NCBI GenBank assembly: GCA_030035585.1
Contig: CM057462.1
Location: 92,029,234 to 92,093,233 of the forward strand
Source: Dugong dugon
Lineage: Eukaryota; Chordata; Mammalia; Sirenia; Dugongidae
Reading direction: 5' to 3'
DNA length: 64,000 nt
The position numbers and the translations under genes are program-made. Positions 22,980 to 36,290 of this stretch are shown here, piece by piece. The notes under the pieces are model-generated. The model worked only from the letters and a program-made list of their open reading frames with translations, was not told where the DNA came from and did not search any database. The stretch's first letter is position 1, and every line of letters starts with the position of its first letter.

Positions 22980-23456
22980 TGATTTCTTTCTTTCTTTTTT
23001 GTGAAAATATACATAGAAAAATGTAAACCAATTCAACAATTTCTACATGTACAGTTCACTGATATTAATTACATTCGTCAAGTTGTACAATCATTTTCAC
23101 TATCCTTTTCCAAATTATTCCACCACCATTAAAATAAACTCACTGCCCTCTAAACTTCTCATCTAACCTTTCGAGTTCTTGTTGTCAGTTTGATCACATA
23201 TAGATAATTCTTTAAAACAGCATGATGCTCAAGGCAAACACTCTTTACTAATTAAGATAAACTGCTATTTGGATTAAAGATGATTTCAGGGGATTAGTTT
23301 TGGTTTAAAGTTTAAAGATTACCTCAGGGAATAGTTTTGGAGGGCCATCCAGCCTCAATGGTTCCAGAAAGTGTGGATTCCATGAGAATTTTAAATTATG
23401 TTCAACATTTTCCCTCCTTTTGATCAGCATTCTTCTACAGAGTTTTTGATCAAAAT
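22980..23456 (-). repeat. Old L1-type 3'UTR sequence (probable)
   Basis: The reverse complement resembles mammalian L1M 3'UTR text (aaccaattcaacaatttct and tgtacagttcactgatatt on the plus strand are typical). Diverged, subfamily uncertain. The full-length L1 at 23469 inserted at its end; the first 12 bases of that duplication (attcagtaatgg, 23457-23468) are the target. Confidence 0.4.
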
Positions 23457-24899
23457 ATTCAGTAATGGGAGTTTGGGAGGCGGGGCCAAGATGACAGAGT
23501 AGTCAGATGCTTCCTGTGGTCCCTCTTACAACAAAGACCCGAAACAACAAATGAATCAACTGTATATGACAATCTAGGAGCCCTGAACATCAAAGGAAAG
23601 GTGAGGAATCAGACTGAGTGGTGGGGGGAGGGAGAGATGGTTCGGATGCAGTGAGGTGTTACCAGACCTGACCTGGCAGGAGCCGGAGCCCTTCAGGCCA
23701 GATTAGCTTGTGTGTGCGCTGAGGCAAGCAGTGGCACTTCGGAGGCGTTTTATACATCAGGAGAGACCCAGGGGCAGAGAGTCTACTCGGCCATCCAGAA
23801 CCAGTGAAAAGCAGCAGTCAAACAGCTAAAGATAAGTACTTGTGTATGGCCTACTGTGCAGATCAAAAAACACCCTATTTGAGAAAAACCTCTCTCCCGT
23901 TTACCACCCCCCTCCCCGCTCTGCACTGGGTCCCGTGCCGGCTTCAGCAATTGCCAAGTCTCCTGGGCCAGAAGTAGGACACGTCACATGCCCTGAGCCA
24001 CTCTCCTGGCCTTAGAGAGGGAACAAATTAACACAGAGAAAAAATAAGCTGCTGGCTCCCCTAAGACAAGAACTCAGGGTTGCCACAGCTCCTTTGCCCA
24101 GGCACAGGCATAAGGGGTCTACGGACTTTGAATGCTTTTTACCCTGCATAGACTTGTGTGGGCCCATTTCAAAAGCATAGGCCCTCATTACCACTGTACA
24201 ACAGGGTATATACCTGAAGTCTAACTTCAACTGTTTCAGCTGTGAAGTGGCAGGTTTGTGAGATCTGACACTGCTCTGTCCATTAAGCAGATTTCTCACC
24301 TACCCACATCAGGGGTCTGAGGACTCGTGGCTCCACCCATGCCACCTAGCTACCTGCAACAGGAGTCCAAGAATAAGTGGTGCCCCCAAGTCCTTACAGC
24401 CAATAACATTGGGTGCTCATAGTCCAGCTGCAAAACCCACCAACCTATGTGCTATCTAGGGAACAGGAACACATTTTCCTCCCAGACACTCGGGGCAACC
24501 GTTAGCCCCCTGCCTTGCTCAGAGCATGACTCTCCCTACTGTACCCAATACCTGTGCTTACCCCAATCACCCATGGCTGTCTAGGACTGTAGGTGAGAGC
24601 CTGTACCACACACTTGGTGGCTGACTACCTGGATACCTGAGCTGAATCCATACAAGAAAAGTTAACAGATTCCTGGGCTCACGTACCTAGTAACAGATCT
24701 AACCACCTGGTGATGGGATGCTAGAGCTTCAAAGGTGCCAATGATCAAACTAGCTCACATGAGCAGCCTATTTGGGCATATCAAAACAAAACAAGAAGCT
24801 AGGACACAGTAAGCAAACGTAAATAAATTATAATAACTTATTGATGGCTCAGAGACAACAGTCAATATCAAATCACATAAAGAGGCAGACCATGATGGC

Positions 24900-25712
24900 T
24901 TCAGCAAGCTCCTAAAATAAAGAATAAATTTTCCAGAGGAAGAGAATTTCCTGGAATTACCAGAGGCAGAATACAAAAGATTAATACAGAACTCTTCAAG
25001 AGATCAGGAAGGAGATCTTGCAAAATGCAGACATGGCAAGAGAGGAAATTAAGAAGATTAGAGAAGAGCATAATGACAAATTTAACAGGCTGCAAGAATC
25101 CATAGAGAGCAATCAGAAATCCAGAAGATTAACAATAAAATTTCAGATTTAGACAACTCAGTGGAAAGTCACAAAAGCAGAATTGAGACAATGGAAGTCG
25201 GAATTAGTGAGACTGCAGATAAAGCACTTGACACCAACTTATTTGAGGAAAAATCAGATAAAAGGATTTTAAAAAATGGAAAAACCTTAAGAATTATGTG
25301 GGACTCTATCAAGAGGAATAACCTACAACTGATTGGACTACCAGAATAGGGAGGATAACAGAAAATACAGACAGAATTATTGAAGATTTGTTGGCAGAAA
25401 ACATCCCTTATATCGTGAAAGATATCTATTCAAAATGTTCATCGAACCCCACATAAAGTAGATCCCCCCAAAAATAAACCAAGACATATTATAAGCAAAC
25501 TTGCCAAAATCAAAGACAAAGAGAATTTTAAGAGCAGTTAGGGATAAACGAAAAGTCATCTACAAAGGAAAGTCAATAAGAATAAGCTCGGACTACTCAG
25601 CAGAAACCATGCAGGCAAGAAGGCAATGGGATGACATGTATAGAACCTTGAAGGAAAAAAAATTGCCAGTCAAGACTTATATATTCAGCAAAGCTGTCTC
25701 TCAAATATGATG
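24900..25712 (+). pseudogene. L1 ORF1 relic
   Basis: Broken ORF1p (RNA-binding nucleic-acid chaperone of L1). Fragments in order: a coiled-coil-like Glu/Lys-rich part near 24.95-25.15 kb, the RRM-like block NLQLIGLPE ending at 25349, and the C-terminal block ILRAVRDKRKVIYKGKSIRI then SSDYSAETMQARRQW (25501-25710). The frame changes between blocks and a stop ends the second, so no full protein can be made. Confidence 0.75.
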
Positions 25713-26264
25713 GCAAAGTTAGGGTTTTTCTAGACAAACAGAAGTTTAGAGAATTTGCAAAAACCAAACCAAAATTACAGGGAATTCTAAAGGGAGTCCT
25801 CTGGTTAGAAAATTAATAACATCAGATAACAACCCAAGACTAGAACACAGGACAGAGCAACCAGATATCAACCCAGATAGGAAAGTCACAAAAATAAATC
25901 AAAGCTAAAACACTGAAAATAGGGGAACAGAGACATCAATATGTAAAAGATGACATTAAAACAAAAAAGAGGAACTAAAAAAATGTAAACATAGATTTTT
26001 CATATGGAGAGGAAGTCAAGGCAATATAAAGAAATAAAAGACTGTTTTAAGCAAAGAAAAATGGGTAAATATTAAGGTAACCACAAAGGAAACTAACAAT
26101 CCTACACATTAAAATAAAAAACAAGAAAAATATAAGGACACAGCAAATACAAAATAAACAACAATGAAACAGATGAAAAGAAAATACATAAAAAAAAATG
26201 ACTCAGCACAGAAAATTAAATGCAACAAAGAAACTGTCAACAACACACAAAAAAAGACAACAAA

Positions 26265-29200
26265 ATGACAGCACTAAACTCATACCTATCAATAATTATG
26301 CTGAATGTAAATGGACTAAATGCACCACTAAAGAGACAGACAGTGGCAGATTGGATAAAAAAAACATGACCCGTCTATATGCTGCCTACAAGAGACACAC
26401 CGTAGACTTAAAGACACAAACAAACTAAAACTTGAAGGATGGAAACAAATATATCAAGCAAACAACACTCAAAACACAGCAGGAGTGGCAATATTAATCT
26501 CTGAAAAAATAGACTTTCAAGTAAAATCCACTATAAAGGATAAGAAAGGACACTATATAATGATTAAAGGGTCAACACGCTAGGAGGACATAACTATAAT
26601 AAATATTTACGCATCCAACAACACGGCTCCAAAATACATAAAACAAACTCTAACAGCATTGGAAAGAGAGAGAGACAGCTCCATAATACTAGTAGGATAC
26701 TTCAACACTCCACTTTTGGAGAAGGACAGAACATCTAGAAACAAGCTCAGTAAAGACATGGAAGATGTAAATGCTACAATCAATCAACTTGATCTCATGG
26801 ACATATACCAAACACTGTACCCAACAGCAGCCAAGTATACTTTCTTTTCCAATGCACATGGAACACTATCCAGAATACACCACATATTAGGCCATAAAGC
26901 AAACCTTAACAGAATCGAAAACATCTTTTCTGACCATGAAGCCATAAAAGTAGAAATCCATAACAGAAAAAGCAAGGAAAAAAAAAATCAAACACATGGA
27001 AACTGAGCAACACCCCTTGCTCAAAAACTACTGGGTTATAGAAGAAATTAACAATGCAATAAAGAAATCCATAGAATCAAATGAGAATGCAAACACATCC
27101 TACCAGAACCTTTGGGACACAGCAAAAACAGTGCTCAGAGGTCAGTTTATAACAATAAATGCACACATCCAAAAAGAAGAAAAGGCCAAAATTAAAACAT
27201 TAACTCTACAACAAGTAGAAAGAGAGCAGCAAAAGAAGCCCTCAGGTGCCAGAAGAAAGGAAATAATAAGAATTAGAGCAGAATTAAATAGGGAATAGAA
27301 AAACAATTGAAAGCGTTAACAAGACCAAAAGCTGGTTCTTTGAAAGGATCAACAAAATCAATACACCTTGGCCAAGCTGACAAGAGAAAAACAGGAGAGG
27401 ATGCAAATTACTTGTATAAGAAATGAGATGGATGATATCACAACGGACCCAACTCAAAAGAATCATAACAGAATACTATGAAAAACTGTACTCTAACAAA
27501 TTTGAAAACCTAGAGGAAATGGACAAATTTCTAGAAACTCACTACCTACCTAAAATAACACAATCAGAAGTAGAACAACTAAATAAACCCATAACAAGAG
27601 ATTGAAAAGATCATTTAAAAACTCCCAACAAAAAAAAAGCCCTGGCCCGGATAGTTTTGCTGGAGAGTTCTGCCAAACTTTCAGAGAAGAGTTAACACTA
27701 CTACTACTAAAGGTAGTTCAGAGCACAGAAAAGGATGGAATACTCCCAAACTCATTCTATGAAGACAGCATAACCCTGATACCAAAACCAGGTCAAGACA
27801 CCACAAAAAAAGAAAATTACAGACCAATATCCCTCATGAACATTGACACAAAAATCCTCAACAAATTCTAGCCAATAAAGTTCAACAACATATCAAAAAA
27901 AAAAATTCACCACGATCAAGTGGATTTATACCAGGTATGCAGGGATGGTTCAACATTAGAAAAACAATCAATGTAATCTATCACATAAATAAAACAAAAG
28001 ACAAGAACCACATGATCTTATCAATCAATGCAGAAAAGGCATTTGACAAAGTCCAACACCCATTCATGATAAAAAACTCTCAGCAAAATAGGAAAAGAAG
28101 GGAAATTCCTGAACATAATTAAGGGCATTTATACAAAGCTAACCGCCAACATCATTCTAAATGGCTAGAGTTTGAAAGTATTCTCCTTGAGAACAGGAAC
28201 CAGACAAGGATGCCTTTTATCACCACTCTTATTCAACATTGTGCTGGAGGTCCTAGCCAGAGCAATTAGGATGGAAAAAGAAAGAAAGGGAATCCAACTT
28301 GGTAATGAAGAAGTCGAAGTATCTCTATTTGCAGATGATATGATCTTATACACAGAAAACCCCAAAGAATCCCCAAGAAAACTACTGGAACTAATAGAAG
28401 ATTTCAGCTAAGTTTCAAGATACAACATATAAAAATCAGTTGGATTTCTTTACATGAACAAAGAGAACTCTGAAGAGGAAATCACCAAATCAATGCCACT
28501 TACAATAGCCCACAAGAAGATACTTAGGAATAAATCTAACCAGAGATGTAAAAGACCTGTACAATGAAAACTATAAGACACTACTGCAAGAAACCAAAAC
28601 AGACCTGCATAAGTGGAAAAACATACTGTCCTGGATTGAATTGTGTCCCCCAAAAATATCTGTTGACTTGGCTGGGTCGTGATTTCCCGTATTGTATGAT
28701 TGTGTACCACTTTGTATGAGATTTCCTTATGTGTTGTAAACTCTATCACTATGATGTAATAAGATGGATTAGCAGCAGTTATACTGATGAGGTCTACAAG
28801 ATTAGATAGTGTCTTAAGCCAATCTCTTTTGAGATATAAAAGAGAGAAGCGAGCAGAGACACACGGGAACCTCATACCACCACGAAAGCAGTGCCGGGAG
28901 CAGAGCACGTCCTTTGGACCTGAGGTTTCTGCGCAGGGCTGCTGCCAGAGCAAGGGAAGATTGATGATATGTACCTTCCTCCAGAGCCAACAGAGAAAGT
29001 GTTCCCCTGGAGTAGCACCCTGAATTTGGACTTGTAGCCTACTGCACTGTGAGAGAATAAAGTTCTCTTTGTTAAAGCCATCCACTTGTATTTCTGTTAT
29101 AGCAGCACTAGATGACTAAGACACATACCTTGCTCATGGATAAGACTCAACATTGAGAAACTGTCAATTCTACCCAAAGCAATCTACAGATACAATGCGA

Positions 29201-30495
29201 TCTCAATCCAAATTCCAACGGCATTTTTTAATGAGATAGAGAAACAAATCACCAACTTCATATGGAAACGGAAGAGGCCCCGGATAAGTAAAGCATTACT
29301 CAAGAAGAACAAAGTGGGAGGCCTCACATTATCTGATTTTAGAACCTATTATACCACCACAATACTCAAAATAGCCCGGGACTGGTACAACAACATATAC
29401 ATAGACCAATGGAACAGAATTGAGAATCCAGACGTAAATTCATCCACTTATGAGCAGCTGATATTTGACAAAGGCCCAAAGTCCATTAATTGGGGAGAAG
29501 ACAGTCTCTTTAACAAATGGTGCTGGCATAACTGGATATCCATCTGCCAAAAACTGAAACAAGACCCATACTCACACCATGCACAAAAACTAACTCAAAA
29601 TGGATCAAAGACCTAAATATAAAATCAAAAACAATAAAGATCATGGCAGTAAAAATAGCAACAATGCTAGGACCCCTAATACATGGCATAAACAGAATAC
29701 AAACCACAAGTAACAATGCACAAACACCAGAAAAGAAACTAGATAACTGGGAGCTCCTAAAAATCAAACACTTATGCTCATCAAAAGACTTCACCAAAAG
29801 AGTAAAAAGACAACCTACAGACTGGGAAAAATTTTTGGGATACGACAAATCTGATCAGTGTCTAATCTCTAAAATCTACAAGATACTGTAAAAGTTCAAC
29901 AACAAAAAGACAAATAAGCTAATTAAAAAATGGGCAAAGGATATGAACAGGCACTTCACCAAAGAAGACATTCAGGCGGCTAATAGACACATGAGGAAAT
30001 GTTCATGATCATTCGCCATTAGAGAAATGTAAATCAAAACTACAATGAGATACCATCTCACCCCAGCAAAACTAGCATTAATCCAAAAAACACAAAATAA
30101 TAAATGTTGGAGAGGTTGTGGAGAGATTGGAACACTTATACGCTACTGGTGGGAATGTAAAATGGTACAACTGCTTTGGAAATCGATTTGGTGCTTCCTT
30201 AAAAAGCTAGAAATAGAAGTACTATATGATCCAGCAATTCCTCTCCTTGGAATATATCCTAGAGAAGAGCAAGCCATCACATGAATAGATATATGCACAC
30301 CCATGTTCCTTGCAGCACTGTCCACAATAGCAAAAAGATGGAAACAGCCTAGGTGCTCATCCGTGGATGAACTGATAAACAAATTATGGTATACTCACAC
30401 AATGGAATACTATGCAATGATAAAGAACAACGATGAATTCATGAAACATCTTATATATAAGCTGGAGGAATCTGGAAGGTATTATGCTGAGTGAA
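26265..30495 (+). pseudogene. L1 ORF2 relic (endonuclease/RT), split by an LTR
   Basis: Broken L1 ORF2. Visible in order: endonuclease motifs around NNYAECKWTKC, ILVGYFNTPL and HGTLSRIHHILGHK (26.26-27.0 kb); RT motifs [13 protein letters not shown] and [20 protein letters not shown] (27.6-27.87 kb); [20 protein letters not shown] and the catalytic FADDMILY (28.17-28.41 kb). A MaLR LTR interrupts it at 28627-29123, and the C-terminal parts [12 protein letters not shown] (29.3 kb) and HTMEYYAMIKN (30.4 kb) follow. Length without the LTR is about 3.7 kb, normal for ORF2. Several frameshifts and stops are present. Confidence 0.9.
28627..29123 (+). mobile_element. MaLR-type solo LTR nested in L1 ORF2
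   Basis: A 497-base solo LTR with TG...CA ends: starts tgtcctggattgaattgtg and ends gactaagaca. It resembles MST-type ERVL-MaLR LTRs in layout, with a tcttttgagatataaaagag box (TATA-like) at about 28827 and an AATAAA near 29057. Perfect 5-base target duplications catac (28622-28626, 29124-29128) interrupt ORF2 text that rejoins cleanly when the LTR is removed. No internal genes. Confidence 0.93.
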
Positions 30496-31734
30496 TTTAG
30501 TCAGTTGCAAAAGGACAAATATTGTATAAGACCATTATTATAGGAACTCAAGAAAAGGATTAAACACAGAAGAAAACATTCTTTGATGGTTACGAGGGTG
30601 GGGAAGGAGGGAGGGGGGTATTCACTAACTAGATAGTAAACAAGAATTATCTTAGGTGAAGGGAAGGACAGCACACACTACCGGGGAAGTCAGCACAACT
30701 GGACTAAACCAAAGTTAAGAAGTTTCTTGAATACAACCAAACACTTCAAGGGACAGAGTAGCAGGGTCGGGGGTCTGGGGACCATGGTTTCAGGGGACAT
30801 CTAGGTCAGTTGGCATAACAAAGTTTATTAAACTGTTCTGCATCTCACTTTGGTGAGTGGCATCTGGGGTCTTAAAAGCTAGTGAGTGGCTATCTAAGAT
30901 GTATCCATTGGTCCCCAACCCACCTGAAGTAAAGGAGAATGAAGAACACCATGGACACAAGGAAAGTATTAGCCTAAGAGACAGAAATGGACACATAAAC
31001 CAGGGACTTCATCAGCTTGAGACCGGAGGAACTAGATGGTGCCCGGCTACCACCAATAACTGCCCTGACAGGGAACACAACAGAGCCCCTGACAGAGCAG
31101 GAGAAAAGTTGGGTGCAAAACTCAAATTCTAGTAAAAATACGAGACTTAATGATCTGACTGAGACTGGAGGGACCCCAGAAGACATGGCCCTTGGACTCT
31201 CTGCTAGCCCAAAACTAAAACCATACTTGAAGCCAACTCTTTATATAAAGATTAGACTGGACTATGGGACATAAAATGATACTCGTGAAGACTGTGCTTC
31301 TTAGCTCAAGTAGATACATGAGACTAAATGGGCAGCTCCTGTCCAGAGGTGAGATGAGAAGGCTGAGAGGGTCAAGAGCTGGTTGAATGGACAAAGGAAA
31401 TCTGGGGTGGAAAGGAAGAGTGTGCTGTGATAGGGAGAGCAACTACGGTCACAAAACATCGTATGTATAAATTTTTGTGTAAGAGACTTAACTTGAATTG
31501 TAAACTTTCACTTAAAGCACAATATTAAAAAAATTTTTTTTTAAATTCAGTAATGGTAGCCAGAGCCCAGTGATTTCTTACAGATTGCTTATTATGCAAC
31601 CAGCGGTACCTACTGTACTGACTGTGTGGGCATTATGGATATAAGTGGAAGAAGAGATGAAACCCTCTAAAAGCCATGATAATGGCCTCTAAAGATCCTG
31701 ATTTCCCCCTTTTTGTAACTTCCAATTGTTTGAC

Positions 31735-31875
31735 ATTTGTCTACTTCAGGAGATTGTAAATTCCATGAAGACAAGGATGATGTCTATTATTTACTGTTAT
31801 AACCCAAGTTGTCTAGCATGGTGCCTGTAAGTATGGTAGGTGCCCCCAGAATATTTGATGGAACAGTGAATAAAC
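31735..31875 (+). repeat. L2 3' end
   Basis: L2 terminal motifs: attccatgaagacaaggatg, tgtctagcatggtgcctgta, then agtatggtaggtgcc. Diverged. Confidence 0.6.
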
Positions 31876-32547
31876 CAAAAAGACTTTGTCCAGGGACCAT
31901 ACATCCCTGGATGTATGTGAAATATACCCATCTTTCAGTTTTCCCTTCCTTTTACTTCCTTCCTATCACAGATTCCATGGTTCAAGTCAGTTACATTCAT
32001 AAGAAAGTTAATTACTCCAGTCCCTGAACCTTCTGCCACATGTTCCCTATATACCTGTTTTCTTCACTCCTGGCCTAAGCTGCCAATGCTACAGAAAATA
32101 AATCTTACAGCAATATTGATGGTCAATACTGCAAATATATTTATTTTCTGGGTCCCTAATGTTTAACCTTTTACGTGTTTCACAAATCCATTGCTCAAAA
32201 ATAATGATCTAATCCAATCTCTACTTCCTTTATACTAAAATTAAATTCTTAAACTCAGATTTCTGTCTCACTCTTCTAACAGTATGCACTCAAAAGCCAC
32301 AGATGAACTCTTAATTAATTCCTTTACTAAAAACAGTTACCCGAAAGTTACCTCTAAGAGATTGTGTTTTTATAAAAATCTCAAAAGACCTGAGCGTTAC
32401 ATGTATATAACAAGGATAAAATCCTCACGTTTTTCTTTATTTTCACTATAGTTCAACTCATACAGAAAAAGGTAAGTAGGTCACTGAACCTCTGTTTATC
32501 TAAACTGATCGTTTTGGGTGATGTTAACAATAAAATATACTAGCTTT
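31876..32547. other. ITGB3BP intron, nothing recognised
   Basis: Unique-looking intronic sequence with no supported exon or repeat. Confidence 0.5.
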
Positions 32548-32760
32548 TTTTTGAGTGCTTTCTAAGTTCAAGGCACTGCATTTATTACAAGCTATATCTT
32601 TAGTCTCCAAAACAAGTCTCTGTGGTAAATATTAGCTTCATTTTACAGATTGGGAAACTGCAGCACAAAGAATAATATAAAATTCCAGGGCTATATCACA
32701 AGGGGCACAGTTAGGACTTGAACCCAGGTGTGTTTGATGTATGCTCTTAACCATTACACA
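32548..32760 (-). repeat. MIR element
   Basis: Reverse-orientation MIR with the core cattttacagattgggaaac, gcacagttaggacttgaacc and a gctcttaaccattacacaat head. Confidence 0.8.
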
Positions 32761-32761
32761 A

Positions 32762-32965
32762 TATTTCTCAAAGTGTAACTCACTTACCACTGGCATCAGA
32801 ATTCCTTGGTAAAACTGTTAAAAATGCAAATGTTGGACTGCATCCAACATCTAATCAGAATGTCTCTGTATGGGGCCTAGAAATATGCATTTCCAGGCAA
32901 TTTTTATGCACATCAAAGGCAATTAAAGAAATTTTTATGCACATCAAAGGCAATTAAAGAAATTT
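32762..32965 (+). repeat. MER5A-like hAT relic with a 31-base tandem duplication
   Basis: Order of motifs fits MER5A: tttctcaaagtgtaactc, gttaaaaatgcaaatgttgg, ggcctagaaatatgcatttc, tttttatgcacatcaaagg. The end carries a perfect two-copy tandem repeat of 31 bases (32901-32931, 32932-32962). Confidence 0.6.
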
Positions 32966-33339
32966 TCTCTGAAGAAAAACTGACCAAGTTAAAAAAAAAA
33001 AAATACTGAACAAAATGAAAAAATTGACACTCATTGTCAAAAATTTTAAACAGTTGAAAATCAGTCTCTTTTAAATATTGATTCTCTTTGGTTTCCCTCT
33101 TAGCTCTTGCTCACCTACAGAATATATGTATAACTATATCTTCATCCTAAGTATCTGATAAAAATTTTCAACTAACTCAACTTTAGAGACCCTCATTTTA
33201 GGCAGCAAGTGATCTGTAAGTCAATATTCTTATTGCATGATTGAATACTTAAAATACAGTAAACAGAAATTCAGACTCATGAAAGTATGCAACCTGAGAA
33301 TTCTGACCAGTGGTTATTTGTCACAATTAAACTGTATAC

Positions 33340-33860
33340 TGTCTTAGTTATCTTGTGCTGCTGTAACAGAAATACCACAAGTGGATGGCTTTAACAAAGA
33401 GAAATTTATTCTTTCACAATCTAGGAGGATAGAAGTCTGAACTCAGGGTGCCTGCTCTAGGGGAAGGCTTTCTCTGTGAACTCTGGGGAAGGTCCTTGTC
33501 ATCAATCTTCCCCTGGTCTAGGAGTTTCTCAGGCGCAGGGACACTGAGTCCAAAGGACGTGCTCTGCTCCTGGTGCTGCCTTCTTGATGGGACGAGTTCC
33601 CCTGTCTCTCTGCTTGCTTCTCTCTTTTATATCTCAAAAGAGATTGACTTAAAATACAACCTAATCTTGTAGATTGAATCCTGCCTCATTAACATAACTG
33701 CTGCTAATCCCACTTATTAACATCACAGAGGTAGGATTTACAACATATAGGAAGATCACATCAGATGACAAAATGGTGGACAATCACACAATACTCAGAA
33801 TCATGGACTAGCAAAGTTGACACACATTTTTTAGGGGGACACAATTCAATCCATAATACA
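33340..33860 (-). mobile_element. MaLR-type solo LTR
   Basis: Same family as the LTR at 28627, reverse orientation. It starts tgtcttagttatcttgtgct and ends tcaatccataataca on the plus strand. An inverted AATAAA (ttcttt...tttatt region at 33406) and the tatatctcaaaagagattg box are present. Flanking 5-mers (tatac, tacat) do not match exactly. Confidence 0.88.
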
Positions 33861-33861
33861 T

Positions 33862-34600
33862 ACATTAAAAAAAAAAAAACGGAAGAAAAGAAAAACAAAC
33901 AAACCCAGTTCTGGCATAACTCATTATTATTTTTACTTGAATCAGTACAGAAATCAAAGTTTCACATCTAAAGAAGTTACTCTTCTGACTGCAAAAGAAC
34001 AAAACCAGTGATTAAAAATAAGCCTTATACAACAGTAGAAACAGTTGTAGAGATGGAACTGTTTTGTATTTGCACCACGCTAGTGGATACCTGAACTTAC
34101 ACATGTGGTAAAATTGCACAGAATTAAACACAGACACACAAATGAGTACATAGAAAACTGAGGAAGCCTGAGTAAGATAAGCAGATTGTGTCAATGTCAG
34201 TTTCCTGGCTATGATATTAGACTATAGTTTTGCAAGATGTTACCATGAGAAGAAACTGGGAAAAAAGTGATACACGTGATCTCTCTGCATTGCTTCTTAT
34301 AACAGCATGTGAATCTACAGTTATCTCAAAATGAAAAGTTTAATGAAAGCAAACCCTATAGAAGACAGTCACCATTACTACATTTTCATAGCAGTGCCAG
34401 CAGCAGCAGCAAATTACCAAGAGGAAGAAAGGCCAACAGCAGTGACTTATATATTTTCCTTTCAGAACATAAAGAATATGGAAGTTCACATAAAATATTA
34501 ATGTGTAGGTGTCTGTTTATAAATGAGCTTTAATGACATGTCACTAACTGCTTGTTTTCTGGGGGAAAAAAAATTTAAACCTAGAACATGGAACTGTATT
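33862..34600. other. ITGB3BP intron, nothing recognised
   Basis: A/T-rich intron after an A run; no exon or repeat family supported. The open frame 34309-34533 contains a Ser run (agc repeats) but no splice sites. Confidence 0.45.
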
Positions 34601-36290
34601 TTCCTGTTGGGAGAATTCTTATATTAAATATTCTCCAAGCTGATTAATTTGGAGTGATTTCAGGACATATTCATAAGCAAAAAAAGCAAAGTGCGAAAGT
34701 GTACATATTGTATCACACACACACTAAAAAAGTACATACTGTAGGAAATACACACTATAGTAGTTAGTGGTAAAGGGGGATGTCATCTGCAACTTCTCAA
34801 TGTTTCTGTATAAATAAGAGAAATAAGAAAATATAAATGAAACTGCTTAATCTTAGAAAAATAAACATAGGAAAGGTAAACCAGAAACTAATAAATTTGG
34901 TTACTTACAGAGAATAAGTAGAAGGAAGATGGAGGGAGCAACACTTCTCAGTGTATACTTTCAGGGTAAAGATTTTAGAACTATGTTAATGTTTTACATA
35001 GTGAAAAAAGAAAAACCAATAACAATAAAGTAAAAAATCAGACTACAAATGGAAACAAGAGAATGAATTTCAAAATAATAACATAACCACACCGAAGGGG
35101 GGAAAAGAAACCCAGTATTTTTTGAACTCAGTAATTTGTCTATATACCTTCAATCAAAAGACAAAAAGATTGCAAACAAATCTTGAACTCTTAGGTTTGT
35201 TTTTTGCAGTGCATAGAGTGCAATAATTCTGAAACTACTTTATGTACGTTGCTCATTCCTTAAGCAAATGTATAAATATACTGGTGTTGTTAGGAGCCAG
35301 GGATCTACTGCTTGAGAAGAGATAAAAATATGCAAAGGGGGAAGGCAAGGAAAAACCCTGTATCAGCACGAACTCACAAATCAAAAAAAAGCCAACAAGC
35401 AGAAGGCTAACTAATAAATGCAGAAGGAAAGGTAGGGTTAGAAAATCACCACTGTGTAACTATCATAGTCATAACTGACCCAGGCAAGAATCATTAATGT
35501 ATGCTAAAGTTACTGGGTAAAATAGTCTCAAAGTACTTCCCCAAAAAGTATTAACTACAAAGGGAAAACATTTAACTTTATAGTAGATAAACCTGGTGGA
35601 CACCACCTTAGTCAAATGATTAAAGTTAAATATCATCAAAAATAGGACAAAATGCCCCCAATGTAATATACTGAAAAAATGCATAATCTGAATCAAATCA
35701 TGAAGAAAAATCAGACAAACCTAAGTTGAGGAGCATTCTACAAAAAAAAGCCTGTATTCTTTAAATATATCATTGCCATGGAAGACAATGAAAGATTAAA
35801 GAACTGTTCCAGATAAAAGGAAACTTAAAACCTATTATGTAATGTGTGATCTGAGACTGAATCTTGGATCAAGGGTAAAAAACTGCCATAAAGGACACTG
35901 TTAGGAAAATCTGAATATGGACTGTGTATTAGATAATAGTAATTATCTAATAGTAATTTATCAATGTTAAATTTCCTGGTTTTGATACTTGAACTGTGGT
36001 TATATTAAAGAATATTCTTCTTAGGAAATACACACTAAAGTAGTTAGTGGTAAAGGGGGACGTCATCTGCAACTTCTCAAGTATTCAGAAAGAAATGTAT
36101 GAATACATGTGTATGTGTGTGGGTACAAACGTGTGACACAGAGAATGAAAGTACATGTGACAAAATGTTAACAATTCATGAATCTGGGGGAAGGGCCCAG
36201 GAGTTGTTTGTAATATTCTAGCAAATTTTCTGTAAATTCAGAATAGTTTTAAAAAAATTTTAATAAATAATCCAAGTTGTTATCTGTTTA
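34601..36290 (+). repeat. Old L1M-type 3'UTR fragments (probable)
   Basis: Two related blocks share about 60 bases: 34741-34800 and 36022-36081 (cacactatagtagttagtgg / cacactaaagtagttagtgg, then gtcatctgcaacttctcaa). The second continues with gttaacaattcatgaatctg and ctgtaaattcagaatagttt, typical of old L1 3'UTRs. Subfamily not assigned. Confidence 0.4.

Larger units (their letters stand above)
23469..31544 (+). mobile_element. Full-length L1 retrotransposon, inactive, with nested LTR
   Basis: A complete L1 of about 7.6 kb without its nested LTR. It opens with gggaggcggggccaagatga, the usual G-rich L1 start with a YY1-like motif. A 5'UTR of about 1.4 kb, an ORF1 relic, an ORF2 relic, a 3'UTR of about 1 kb and an A-rich end with the motif gtaaactttcacttaaagc follow. 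Perfect 12-base target duplications attcagtaatgg lie at 23457-23468 and 31545-31556. Many stops and frameshifts in both ORFs make it inactive. It lies antisense in the ITGB3BP intron between the 18.5 and 38.8 kb exons. Confidence 0.95.

Noticed and set aside
24012-24299. 95-codon minus-strand open frame
   Set aside because: It lies antisense in the L1 5'UTR and has no similarity I recognise.
28450-29085. Longest open frame in the window, 211 codons on the minus strand
   Set aside because: It runs antisense across the nested LTR and L1 ORF2 and matches neither; it is a chance frame in repeat sequence.
23469-31544. A possibly active L1
   Set aside because: Both ORFs contain multiple stops and frameshifts, and ORF2 is interrupted by an LTR.
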